Origin: a bacterium | GTDB taxonomy: Bacteria > Chlamydiota > Chlamydiia > Chlamydiales > SM23-39 | Assembly: GCA_021781995.1 (NCBI GenBank) | Contig: JAJXVT010000013.1 | Location: forward strand, 1 to 33,389 | Direction of reading: 5' to 3' | DNA length: 33,389 nucleotides | Part shown: positions 8,752-15,158 of the stretch, in pieces | Layout: every line of letters starts with the position of its first letter | How positions within the stretch are numbered: the first letter of the stretch is position 1 | The notes under the pieces: generated by a model | The model's database searches: none | What the model saw: the letters and a program-made list of their open reading frames with translations, nothing else | Told to the model about the DNA's origin: nothing | Made by a program: the position numbers and the translations under genes

Positions 8752-9321
8752 CTAGCTTATCTGGCGTAACCAGATGAAAGAAGGTGATTTAGGTCGATTG
8801 ATCCAGCGTTGAAGATTCACATAATATTGATTTGAAGGTAAGTCTTGCAGAAAAGAGATGATTGCAAGTTCTTCGCGAGCTCCCTCTTCGTGTCCAGGGT
8901 AACATGTGATCGAAATAGCCCCATCTACGGCAAGTAGATCCAGAGAACTTTTCAAGCTGCATAACGTCGTTTCGGTATTTGTGACAATCGACTTATCCCC
9001 CCCTGGAAGATAGCCGAGATTGTATATGATCAAACGAGGCGCTGCTGTAAAAGCGATGTTTTTAATAGCTGTATGTGAGTTGCAAAACAGATGCACATTG
9101 CTGTATTTGTGCGTTGTTAATTTTGTTTGTTCAATCGCAGCAGCTTGCACATCAAATCCATATACTTGGCCTTGTGGAAGACATTGACAGAGAACTAAAG
9201 TATCTCTTCCGTTGCCGCATGTCATGTCTACCGCAATATCCGATGTCTGTAAATGCTGTTTCCACCGTTCGTGAGCTATTTGGATATGTTGAGAAAAGAA
9301 ATTCGTCATATTTTTTACCAT
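8752..9321 (-). CDS. Class I SAM-dependent tRNA/rRNA methyltransferase, YtqB/MnmM-like
   Basis: About 189 residues. The SAM-binding motif I is AVDMTCGNGRDTLVL. The family signature NLGYLPGGDKSIVTNTETTL, followed by ITCYPGHEEGAREE, is typical of the YtqB/'rRNA methylase' family (PF06962). Characterised members (MnmM) methylate 5-aminomethyl-2-thiouridine at the tRNA wobble position. The substrate here is inferred from family only. ATG 9321 is used here. ATG 9309 (MTNFF) fits the usual family N-terminus equally well, and a longer TTG start at 9381 is unlikely. None has a clear ribosome binding site. The gene converges on the PHP gene with 14 bases between stops, and a six-base-pair inverted repeat (8759-8775) lies at its 3' end. 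Confidence 0.85.
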   Translation of the reverse strand: MVKNMTNFFSQHIQIAHERWKQHLQTSDIAVDMTCGNGRDTLVLCQCLPQGQVYGFDVQAAAIEQTKLTTHKYSNVHLFCNSHTAIKNIAFTAAPRLIIYNLGYLPGGDKSIVTNTETTLCSLKSSLDLLAVDGAISITCYPGHEEGAREELAIISFLQDLPSNQYYVNLQRWINRPKSPSFIWLRQIS

Positions 9322-9567
9322 TGCCGCAATCGCGCTAACTTTTAAAGCCGAGATGCGAAAGCGGTTGCTTGAGGTTGTCAAACGCAGTTATACACAAATG
9401 CATTCAAAAGTGTAGGAACAATGTTAAATGATTATATAGAGCTGCACGTTTTAATGAAAGAGACAGGTTGCATCATTAATGAAAAAAATGAAGGTTCGTC
9501 CACCTGGAGGTTGGGAATCTATTGCAAAATAATATTGGTATCAGATAGTATGGTTTCTCTTTTAATC

Positions 9568-9641
9568 GGGGTGTTAGCTCAGTTGGTTAGAGCGCCACGT
9601 TGACATCGTGGAGGTCGGTTGTTCGAGTCAACTACATCCCA
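9568..9641 (+). tRNA. tRNA-Val (anticodon GAC)
   Basis: A 74-base cloverleaf. The acceptor GGGGTGT pairs with ACATCCC through one G-U pair, and the discriminator is A. The anticodon stem CCACG/CGTGG encloses TTGACAT (anticodon GAC), and the T arm carries TTCGAGT. The 3' CCA is not encoded. The gene ends only three bases before the probable TTG start of the synthetase-like gene. A weak promoter-like TTGCAA ... TAGTAT (9522-9551) lies upstream. Confidence 0.95.
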
Positions 9642-9644
9642 ACC

Positions 9645-10811
9645 TTGGAAACTATCATTCAAATACGACGAACGGCGGCAGCTATTTGCTCGGCTGCAAT
9701 TAGCGAAATGGTTCCCGGCTCTGATTTGCTCGGAGGAGGGGAGACCGATACTGGCTTTTTTTATCAATTTTTCTTTTTAGATGCTCTTTCTACTGATATT
9801 GGCAAAATGCTAGAGGAGCGAATGCGTCAAATTGTCAGGGAAGATCGTCCGATTCGCCAGATGGAAATGGTTGCGTTTAGCGCTAAAGAAATGTTTCGAA
9901 AAGCGCACCATGCAGCTGCATGCGATGTTTTGGATGAGTTAAATCCTAAAGAAATCGTTTCAATAGTACGTATCGGGCAATTTGCCGATTTAGCAGAAGG
10001 TCCATTTTGCCATTCGGTCCGTCATGCCCAGGCATTTCAGGTGACTTCATTTAAATCTTTAGGCGATGGAGAATACCGGGTAGAAGGATGTGTGGCTCAG
10101 GATAAAGACGAATTAAAAGCTTTTTTGCGTAAAATGCGCCGCTACGAAGAGGAGAATCATTTCGTAGTTGGATCTAATAAAAAATTTTGGGAGATTTCGA
10201 GCGAACGTATTTTATGGCTGCCCAGAGGATTGAAGATGCGGGAACAGCTTAGTGCATTTTTTAAACAGAAAATAGGCTCCGGCAGTATAGAAGTGCAAGG
10301 CAAAGAGACTCTTGTAGAACAATATGGCCGTAAAATTGCGTCTCAAAAAGGCTGTTGCGCTCTCTGGCTGGCCGGCCCCCGAGGCCAAGACCCGGAAGGG
10401 ATGGGAGCCTTGTTTGAAGAAACGTGTCAAACCTGGCTGCAAGAAAAAATTTACTGCAACGAGAAGGAAATGCGCAAAAGTCTATTTTCTCTCTTGCAAT
10501 CGATTCAGAAAACACTTATTATTTTAGGCTTTCACCCACAGGTGTGTTTGCAAGCGTGCCGGGTGGGCGAAAAAAGGGTAAAAACGCTAGAGCAGGGATT
10601 GCTCGAGTTAGGCGTAAATGTTCGGTTGGAACCGAGTGAAGTAAACTGTGCTAAAGCTCTTTGGCTCGTACAAGATGGCTTAGGCCGTCCTAGAATTGTA
10701 GTCGAGTTAGAAGTCGGGGACGGTTTGAATATGAAGCTTGGTCTTGAAAGAATCATAGCCCTTTTGTTAGAACTGAGAGCTGAAACACTAGAACAGGATT
10801 TTCAATTTTGA
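9645..10811 (+). CDS. Degenerate threonyl-tRNA synthetase-like protein (lacks catalytic and editing residues)
   Basis: A 388-residue protein that follows ThrRS along most of its length without the N-terminal TGS and C-terminal anticodon-binding domains. Editing-domain landmarks are TDTGFFYQ (for DNGFYYD) and DLAEGPFCHS (for DMCRGPHVP). WLPRGLKMREQLSAFFKQK matches the motif 1 region. GPRGQDPEG...EKIYCNEKE matches the motif 2 loop (CHRNEPSG...AHIFCTEEQ), and GLERIIALLLE matches motif 3 (GSMERFIGIL). By this alignment the editing ligands (two His of HxxxH, Cys and His) are all replaced. The catalytic Arg and zinc ligands are also gone, so aminoacylation is implausible. The frame is nevertheless intact. 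The start is uncertain: TTG 9645 keeps the homologous N-terminus, and ATG 9708 would lose it. The gene ends in TTGA overlapping infC, at the classical thrS position. A regulatory or RNA-binding role is possible. Confidence 0.72.
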   Translation: METIIQIRRTAAAICSAAISEMVPGSDLLGGGETDTGFFYQFFFLDALSTDIGKMLEERMRQIVREDRPIRQMEMVAFSAKEMFRKAHHAAACDVLDELNPKEIVSIVRIGQFADLAEGPFCHSVRHAQAFQVTSFKSLGDGEYRVEGCVAQDKDELKAFLRKMRRYEEENHFVVGSNKKFWEISSERILWLPRGLKMREQLSAFFKQKIGSGSIEVQGKETLVEQYGRKIASQKGCCALWLAGPRGQDPEGMGALFEETCQTWLQEKIYCNEKEMRKSLFSLLQSIQKTLIILGFHPQVCLQACRVGEKRVKTLEQGLLELGVNVRLEPSEVNCAKALWLVQDGLGRPRIVVELEVGDGLNMKLGLERIIALLLELRAETLEQDFQF

Positions 10812-11347
10812 GAATTAATAGAGAAATTCGCGCGGATCGCCTGCGTGTAGTAACCGAAAGCGGTGAACAGCTCGGAGTTTTGACATTGAGAGAAGCTTTG
10901 GCTAGGGCGGAGGAGATGGGGTTAGATCTAGTAGAGATTGCTCCAACTGCAAAACCACCTGTTGCCAAGATTGTTGATTACGGAAAGTTTCGCTATCACC
11001 AAGCTAAAAAAGAAAAAGAGGGGAAAAAGGCCCAAGTACAGATCAAGGTAAAAGAGATTAAGCTGAAGCCGAACATCGATACGCACGATTTCGAGACGAA
11101 AGTCAAGCATGCCCGAGACTTTTTGGTGAAAGGCAATAAAGTGCGGTTGACGATTGTATTCCGCGGCAGAGAAATGCTTCACATAGACCTTGGACAAAAG
11201 GTGGTTGAGCAATTCTGCCAGTTATTAGCCGATGTATCTGTATTGGAAGCGCCTCCAAAATTATTAGGCCGCGCAATGTCCACTGTTCTTGCCCCCGGTG
11301 GAAAGCGGCAAAAACCAGCGGCTGCCTCATCAGAGAGCGCCATATAA
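10808..11347 (+). CDS. infC: Translation initiation factor IF-3
   Basis: A 179-residue protein with both IF-3 domains. The N-domain (INREIRADRLRV, GEQLGVLTLREAL, LDLVEIAPTAKPPVAKIVDYGKFRY) occupies about residues 3-72. After a lysine-rich linker, the C-domain (EIKLKPNIDTHDFETKVKHA, FLVKGNKVRLTIVFRGREM) occupies about 80-170. IF-3 binds the 30S subunit, prevents premature 50S joining and checks start codons. The start is TTG 10808, sharing TTGA with the upstream stop; AGGA at 10795-10798 is 9 bases away. An ATT codon at 10814 is a second candidate. A non-ATG infC start is well known (AUU in E. coli) and permits autoregulation there. First gene of the conserved infC-rpmI-rplT run. Confidence 0.95.
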   Translation: MRINREIRADRLRVVTESGEQLGVLTLREALARAEEMGLDLVEIAPTAKPPVAKIVDYGKFRYHQAKKEKEGKKAQVQIKVKEIKLKPNIDTHDFETKVKHARDFLVKGNKVRLTIVFRGREMLHIDLGQKVVEQFCQLLADVSVLEAPPKLLGRAMSTVLAPGGKRQKPAAASSESAI

Positions 11348-11365
11348 AAATGCAGGAGAAATACC

Positions 11366-11560
11366 GTGCCTAAAATGAAGACTAGAAAGGCAATGAAAGC
11401 CCGATTTAAAGTGACTGCAACAGGGAAACTCAAGAGAACGAGACCTGGACGCCGTCACATCTTGACAAAGAAAAGCGCTAAAAGAAAGAGAAGCTTGGCT
11501 AAAGCTCGCTATGTGGATGAAGGCCAAGTTAAGATGTATCGCGATTTGATTGGCGCATAA
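11366..11560 (+). CDS. rpmI: 50S ribosomal protein L35
   Basis: A 64-residue very basic protein with the L35 signature [20 protein letters not shown] and [16 protein letters not shown]. The start is GTG 11366, with AGGAG at 11354-11358 seven bases upstream. It lies 18 bases after infC and 14 before rplT, in the conserved infC-rpmI-rplT order. Confidence 0.95.
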   Translation: MPKMKTRKAMKARFKVTATGKLKRTRPGRRHILTKKSAKRKRSLAKARYVDEGQVKMYRDLIGA

Positions 11561-11574
11561 AGGAGTAGACTACA

Positions 11575-11934
11575 ATGGTAAGAATTACAAATTCAGTCGC
11601 TTCCCGCAGACGGACAAAAAAATTACTAAAACGCTGCAAGGGATTTTATGGCGACCGCAAGAACCACTTAAAGTTGAGCAAGGATGCGCTGATGTCTGCG
11701 CTCTCGTTCAACTACAAACACCGTAAACTGCGTAAGCGTGATTTCCGCAGTCTTTGGATCACCCGATTGGGCGTTGCTGCAAAGATCAATGGTCTTTCAT
11801 ACAGCAAATTGATCCATGGTCTAAAGAAATTAGGTTGCGAACTCAATCGAAAAGTTCTTTCGGAACTTGCGATTCGCGATCCAAACGCGTTTTCTGCAAT
11901 CGCTCAAATGGCGAAGCAGAACCTCGCTGCGTAA
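11575..11934 (+). CDS. rplT: 50S ribosomal protein L20
   Basis: A 119-residue basic protein with typical L20 motifs: RRRTKKLLKRCKGFYGDRKN, ALSFNYKHRKLRKRDFR, LWITRLGVAAK, YSKLIHGLKK and KVLSELAIRDP. L20 binds 23S rRNA early in 50S assembly, and in several bacteria it also represses the infC-rpmI-rplT message. No L20 operator was examined here. ATG 11575 follows AAGGAG (11560-11565). Confidence 0.96.
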   Translation: MVRITNSVASRRRTKKLLKRCKGFYGDRKNHLKLSKDALMSALSFNYKHRKLRKRDFRSLWITRLGVAAKINGLSYSKLIHGLKKLGCELNRKVLSELAIRDPNAFSAIAQMAKQNLAA

Positions 11935-11944
11935 TGTTTTTCTT

Positions 11945-11969
11945 TGCGGGGCATTGCAATAGCCCCGCA
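11945..11969 (+). terminator. Perfect 8-bp hairpin/palindrome between rplT and pheS
   Basis: TGCGGGGC (11945-11952) and GCCCCGCA (11962-11969) form a GC-rich 8-bp stem with a 9-base loop that itself contains ATTGCAAT. The hairpin starts 11 bases after the rplT stop and ends 10 bases before the pheS ribosome binding site. Only ATTTC follows, so it is not a textbook intrinsic terminator. It may be a weak terminator, an attenuator of pheS, an RNA processing/stability element, or a protein-binding palindrome. Confidence 0.45.
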
Positions 11970-11991
11970 TTTCAAAGTAGGAGAGCCGTAT

Positions 11992-13020
11992 ATGGGCTTG
12001 CCCGAGCAAATTGAAAAACTTCGTTTCGATTTTTTAGCGCAACTGCAAAGTATTTCAAATTCAAAAGATCTGGAAGCTCTGAAAGTAAAGTTTCTAGGGA
12101 AAAAAGGCCCTGTAACTGGCTTGATGATAGAACTGAAAAATTGTTCTGCAGAAGATCGGCCGCAGTTAGGAAAGCTTGTCAACGAGTTGAAAGAAGAATT
12201 GTCGCAAGCATGCGATGCGAGCCTCATTCGCATTCAAGCAGATGAGATGAAAAATCAGTTTTCTCAAGAATGGATCGATGCAACGTTGCCCGGAAGAAAG
12301 TTTAATTTAGGCCGAATGCATCCTATTTCGCAAATGTTGCACAGAGTCCTAGATATTTTGATCGGCATGGGATTTAGCGTTCGCCTAAGTCCTGACGTTG
12401 AAACCGATTACTATAACTTTGAAGCGCTAAATTTTGCTAAAGACCATCCAGCCCGAGACATGCAGGATACTTTTTACTTAAATACCGAATATCTCCTAAG
12501 GACTCATACGAGCAATACACAAGTGCGGACGATGGAGCAGTTTTCGCCTCCCATTCGGATCATTGCCCCTGGACGTTGTTTTCGCAATGAGACAATTTCC
12601 GCCCGCTCACACGTTTTTTTTCATCAAGTAGAAGGCGTCTATGTAGATACAAATGTCTCTTTTGCCGATCTGATGGCTACGCTTGAGGAATTTGCTAGCA
12701 AATTGCTCGGTGAAAAAGTTCAGACGCGCTTTCGTCCCAGTTATTTTCCCTTTGTAGAGCCGGGACTTGAAGTGGACGTTCGCTGTACGAGCTGCCAAGG
12801 CGAAGGATGCCGAATTTGTAAACATACAGGTTGGCTGGAAATTTTAGGCGCTGGCATGATCCACCCTAATGTATTGCGCAAAGGCAACATTGATCCTGAA
12901 AAGTATTCCGGCTATGCGTGGGGGATGGGCATTGAGCGCTTGACAATGCTATTTGGCGATATTCGCGATATACGTTTATTTACCGAAAACGATTTGCGAT
13001 TTTTAGAACAATTTCCTTAA
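11992..13020 (+). CDS. pheS: Phenylalanyl-tRNA synthetase alpha subunit
   Basis: A 342-residue class II synthetase subunit that charges tRNA-Phe together with PheT. ATG 11992 has AGGAG eight bases upstream; the in-frame TTG at 11944 lies in the hairpin and is rejected. Motifs are FEALNFAKDHPARDMQDTFY, LLRTHTSNTQVRTME, motif 2 RCFRNETISARSH..FHQVEG, YFPFVEPGLEVDV, and motif 3 GYAWGMGIERLTMLFGDIRD. A four-cysteine cluster (CTSCQGEGCRIC) precedes GWLEILGAGMIHPNVL. It resembles the zinc-ribbon-like insert seen in a subset of bacterial PheS proteins. pheT is not adjacent; a tRNA gene follows, so the beta subunit must be encoded elsewhere, as in Chlamydiaceae. Confidence 0.95.
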   Translation: MGLPEQIEKLRFDFLAQLQSISNSKDLEALKVKFLGKKGPVTGLMIELKNCSAEDRPQLGKLVNELKEELSQACDASLIRIQADEMKNQFSQEWIDATLPGRKFNLGRMHPISQMLHRVLDILIGMGFSVRLSPDVETDYYNFEALNFAKDHPARDMQDTFYLNTEYLLRTHTSNTQVRTMEQFSPPIRIIAPGRCFRNETISARSHVFFHQVEGVYVDTNVSFADLMATLEEFASKLLGEKVQTRFRPSYFPFVEPGLEVDVRCTSCQGEGCRICKHTGWLEILGAGMIHPNVLRKGNIDPEKYSGYAWGMGIERLTMLFGDIRDIRLFTENDLRFLEQFP

Positions 13021-13091
13021 GAATGCGCATTGCTGCAAGCGGCACTTGATTTAAAATGGTCAAAAAAATATAATCCATACCTTTCTAAAAC

Positions 13092-13176
13092 GGAAGAGTG
13101 GCAGAGTGGTCTATCGCACCTGTCTTGAAAACAGGAGGTCCGCAAGGATCCGTGGGTTCGAATCCTACCTCTTCCG
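13092..13176 (+). tRNA. tRNA-Ser (anticodon TGA)
   Basis: An 85-base class II tRNA with a long variable arm. The acceptor is GGAAGAG/CTCTTCC with discriminator G, the usual serine identity base. The anticodon stem CCTGT/ACAGG encloses CTTGAAA (anticodon TGA), and the T loop is TTCGAAT. CCA is not encoded. A structured inverted repeat starts eight bases downstream. Confidence 0.95.
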
Positions 13177-13183
13177 ACGCATA

Positions 13184-13238
13184 GGATGATCTGACACTGC
13201 AGATGGCTTATCAAACGGGCAACGTGGTGTCAGAATCC
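13184..13238 (+). other. Bulged stem-loop element downstream of tRNA-Ser
   Basis: GGAT (13184-13187), a two-base GA bulge and TCTGACAC (13190-13197) pair with GTGTCAGA (13227-13234) and ATCC (13235-13238). This gives a 12-bp stem interrupted only by the bulge. The loop is 29 bases. No T-run follows, so a standard terminator is unlikely. It could be a tRNA-transcript trailer structure, a small RNA or a leader for the exported gene at 13280. TTGACA at 13248-13253 follows, but with only a poor -10. Confidence 0.4.
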
Positions 13239-13279
13239 CCTTATTGTTTGACACATCCTAAAGTTGGTATCTAAAGATC

Positions 13280-13750
13280 GTGGCAAGGGTGAAGTTTGTT
13301 TTAATTATTTGTCTTATTTTATATTACAACATTTGCGCTGACGAGATACATATACAAACTCTCAGTGAGACAGCAGATGAAAAACCTCGGTCCAATTTTG
13401 CTGTGATTTATCGTGCCTATCTTAAACCAGGTAGAGAAAGTGATTATCAAAAGGCCTGGCAAATTGTGGCTCGGTATTTTGTAAAATGCCGAGGCGCGAT
13501 TGGCTCATGCTTACATCGAACAACAGATGGGATGTGGGTTGCTTATTCAAGATGGCCAGATCAAAAGACAAGAGATGTTTCTTGGCCCGGAGAAAGTGCG
13601 CCATCGACTGAATTGCCTCAAGAAATTCAAGAAGCTGTCTTAGTCATCCAAGATTGTCATGATCCAGAGAGAAAACTACCCTGTATTTGCATGGAAGTAA
13701 TGAATGATTTGCTTTTGAGTGAAACAGAACACACGGTTTTTGTGAGATAG
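13280..13750 (+). CDS. Exported ABM-like (dimeric alpha/beta barrel) protein
   Basis: A 156-residue protein, probably starting at a GTG; a second in-frame GTG three codons later is also possible. Residues 1-20 form a hydrophobic signal-peptide-like segment ending NICA before DEIH, suggesting export to the periplasm. The remainder has the pattern of the antibiotic-biosynthesis-monooxygenase-like fold. It contains AVIYRAYLKPGRESDYQKAW, then GAIGSCLHRTTDGMWVAYSRW and the WPGE segment. Such domains are found in small oxygenases and heme-degrading enzymes, but many members have no known reaction. There are two further cysteine-containing segments (DCHDPERKLPCIC). It stands alone and converges on the GT90 gene. 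The fold is likely; the function is not known. Confidence 0.6.
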   Translation: MARVKFVLIICLILYYNICADEIHIQTLSETADEKPRSNFAVIYRAYLKPGRESDYQKAWQIVARYFVKCRGAIGSCLHRTTDGMWVAYSRWPDQKTRDVSWPGESAPSTELPQEIQEAVLVIQDCHDPERKLPCICMEVMNDLLLSETEHTVFVR

Positions 13751-13815
13751 TGAGAAGGAATGCATTATCTCATTGACAATCAATGAATTGTGGTAAAAGT
13801 TCGTCGGCTCGATGT

Positions 13816-14928
13816 CTAATATTGTCTGCCTGAAATATCAGAAGATACGGTGGGTGAAAAATTCTGTAAAGAAGCGTACTGGAATAGTACTGCGCGGCAA
13901 TACTCTAAAATGTGTTGTGGCATTAGCCTTTGAAGGGCAAAGGCACGGGCATTATTTGCAATTTTTCGAGCTTCACTGTCATGACTGCGCGCCCAGTTGA
14001 TTTTGTCTAAAAGATCTGATAAATCATTGCGAACCGGAATGTAATGTTCCCAGGCGATTAAATCCGGATAAAAATACATGATATCGGGAGAGTCTTGTTT
14101 AAAGGGAACGCTTCCCGATAATAGCTTCCATTGAGTTCCAGGAAATGTGCACGTTACACCATCGATGAGAATGTGATACTTAAATTGCAATTGATTAGGG
14201 ATTGACTGGAAATCAGCGGCTCCCAGTTCTCTGCGGCAGCGAAGCGGGTTTTGAGCGATGCATTTATCGGGGTATTTGGAAAATTTTGCATCAATCAGAT
14301 TGGAATGCAGTTGCGATTGATAAACTAAGGTGCCGCGAGGGATCGTTTTCCAGTTGTTAAAATCATACATTTGAAAGTGTTTGCCGTCGTAGGGAGAGCC
14401 TCTCCAAAAAAGCACTTCTTTGCGAGATTCCCAGGGCACTTGATTTTCACTGATATCTTGGATCGCAGCATTCCAGCCTGAAGTTTCGTCGGTTGGGTCA
14501 TATAACCAATCTGAAAAAAGGATAAAATGTTTTAGGGTGTTGTCTTTTGCTGAAACGAAAATTGGCGCGGCGCATTCTTTTTTCTTGCGATCGACAAAAC
14601 TTTTTTTGATCCGATCTTCGTAGTAATAAATGAAATCTACGTTCGGAACTGGACCTGTTTTGGCTAATAATTCCAGCAAGCGTTTAATGCGGCTGGGTTG
14701 TCCATAAATTTGACCTTGGATGATTTTGTATCGATGAAATTCCGGTTTTTTTCTGAGCTTTTTCCAAGAAAATTCGATGATGTCTTCAGAGATTCCAGTT
14801 TTAGTGTAAAGAGCAAATTCTCTTCTAACAATTTGGTCAATCCAGGGTTCAGTATTTATGGTTCCTTGAGCAAAGATCGTTGAAAATAAAAACGTGAAAA
14901 GGAACAGAATTGTGCGGGGTGTTTTCAT
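13816..14928 (-). CDS. Exported CAP10/GT90-family glycosyltransferase
   Basis: A 370-residue protein. A signal peptide (ILFLFTFLFSTIFA, residues 7-20) is followed by a CAP10/GT90 domain of the type found in eukaryotic protein O-glucosyltransferases and fungal capsule xylosyltransferases. Family landmarks are VLFWRGSPYDG, KYHILIDGVTCTFPGTQWKL, LLSGSVPFKQDS and YPDLIAWEHYIPVRNDLSDL. The C-terminal helical pattern is EARKIANNARAFALQRL. The sugar donor is expected to be a UDP-sugar from family knowledge; the acceptor is unknown. Export suggests action on envelope glycans or on host proteins. ATG 14928 has no ribosome binding site, but a perfect TATAAT ends six bases upstream, compatible with a leaderless message. 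tRNA-Ser(CGA) lies directly upstream on the same strand. Confidence 0.78.
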   Translation of the reverse strand: MKTPRTILFLFTFLFSTIFAQGTINTEPWIDQIVRREFALYTKTGISEDIIEFSWKKLRKKPEFHRYKIIQGQIYGQPSRIKRLLELLAKTGPVPNVDFIYYYEDRIKKSFVDRKKKECAAPIFVSAKDNTLKHFILFSDWLYDPTDETSGWNAAIQDISENQVPWESRKEVLFWRGSPYDGKHFQMYDFNNWKTIPRGTLVYQSQLHSNLIDAKFSKYPDKCIAQNPLRCRRELGAADFQSIPNQLQFKYHILIDGVTCTFPGTQWKLLSGSVPFKQDSPDIMYFYPDLIAWEHYIPVRNDLSDLLDKINWARSHDSEARKIANNARAFALQRLMPQHILEYCRAVLFQYASLQNFSPTVSSDISGRQY

Positions 14929-14934
14929 TGCAGA

Positions 14935-14940
14935 ATTATA
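14935..14940 (-). promoter_or_regulatory. -10 box (TATAAT) immediately before the GT90 start
   Basis: On the minus strand TATAAT occupies 14940-14935 and the ATG begins at 14928, so transcription would start at or next to the A of the ATG. The -35 position falls in the tRNA 3' end (CTTTCC) and is weak. This may be a leaderless promoter, or the gene may simply be read through from the tRNA. Confidence 0.35.
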
Positions 14941-14956
14941 TCCCGGATAATGATGA

Positions 14957-15043
14957 CGGAAAGAGTGGGATTCGAACCCACGGTACGCGTTAACGTACTC
15001 ACGCTTTCGAGGCGTGCTCTTTAAGCCACTCAGACATCTTTCC
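14957..15043 (-). tRNA. tRNA-Ser (anticodon CGA)
   Basis: An 87-base class II tRNA on the minus strand. The acceptor is GGAAAGA/TCTTTCC with discriminator G. The anticodon stem CACGC/GCGTG encloses CTCGAAA (anticodon CGA). The long variable arm is built on GTACGTTAACGCGTAC, and the T loop is TTCGAAT. CCA is not encoded. The second serine tRNA in the window; it reads UCG. Confidence 0.94.
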
Positions 15044-15158
15044 GGGGTTTAGGATAGACGAATGGCGTTTTTTTACACAAGATAAAGATCCAATCGTAAC
15101 ATTGCTTTGTCCGAAAACATATGTTCAAACAAAATTGGTGTTGTGGAATGTAAGTGTC

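Noticed and set aside
8759..8775. ATCTGG/CCAGAT inverted repeat as a terminator between the PHP and methyltransferase genes
   Set aside because: Only six base pairs with no T-run on either strand, and it lies within the methyltransferase coding end.
9600..9644. Extension of the synthetase-like reading frame into the tRNA-Val gene
   Set aside because: The frame is open there, but the bases are fully explained by the tRNA anticodon and T arms, and ThrRS similarity begins only after the tRNA end.
10212..10756. Several antisense and alternative-frame open frames within the synthetase-like gene
   Set aside because: They lack ribosome binding sites and protein-like patterns; ThrRS-like motifs run continuously in the chosen frame.
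13248..13276. TTGACA upstream of the ABM-like gene as a promoter
   Set aside because: The -35 is perfect, but no acceptable -10 is found at the right distance; noted only as a possibility.
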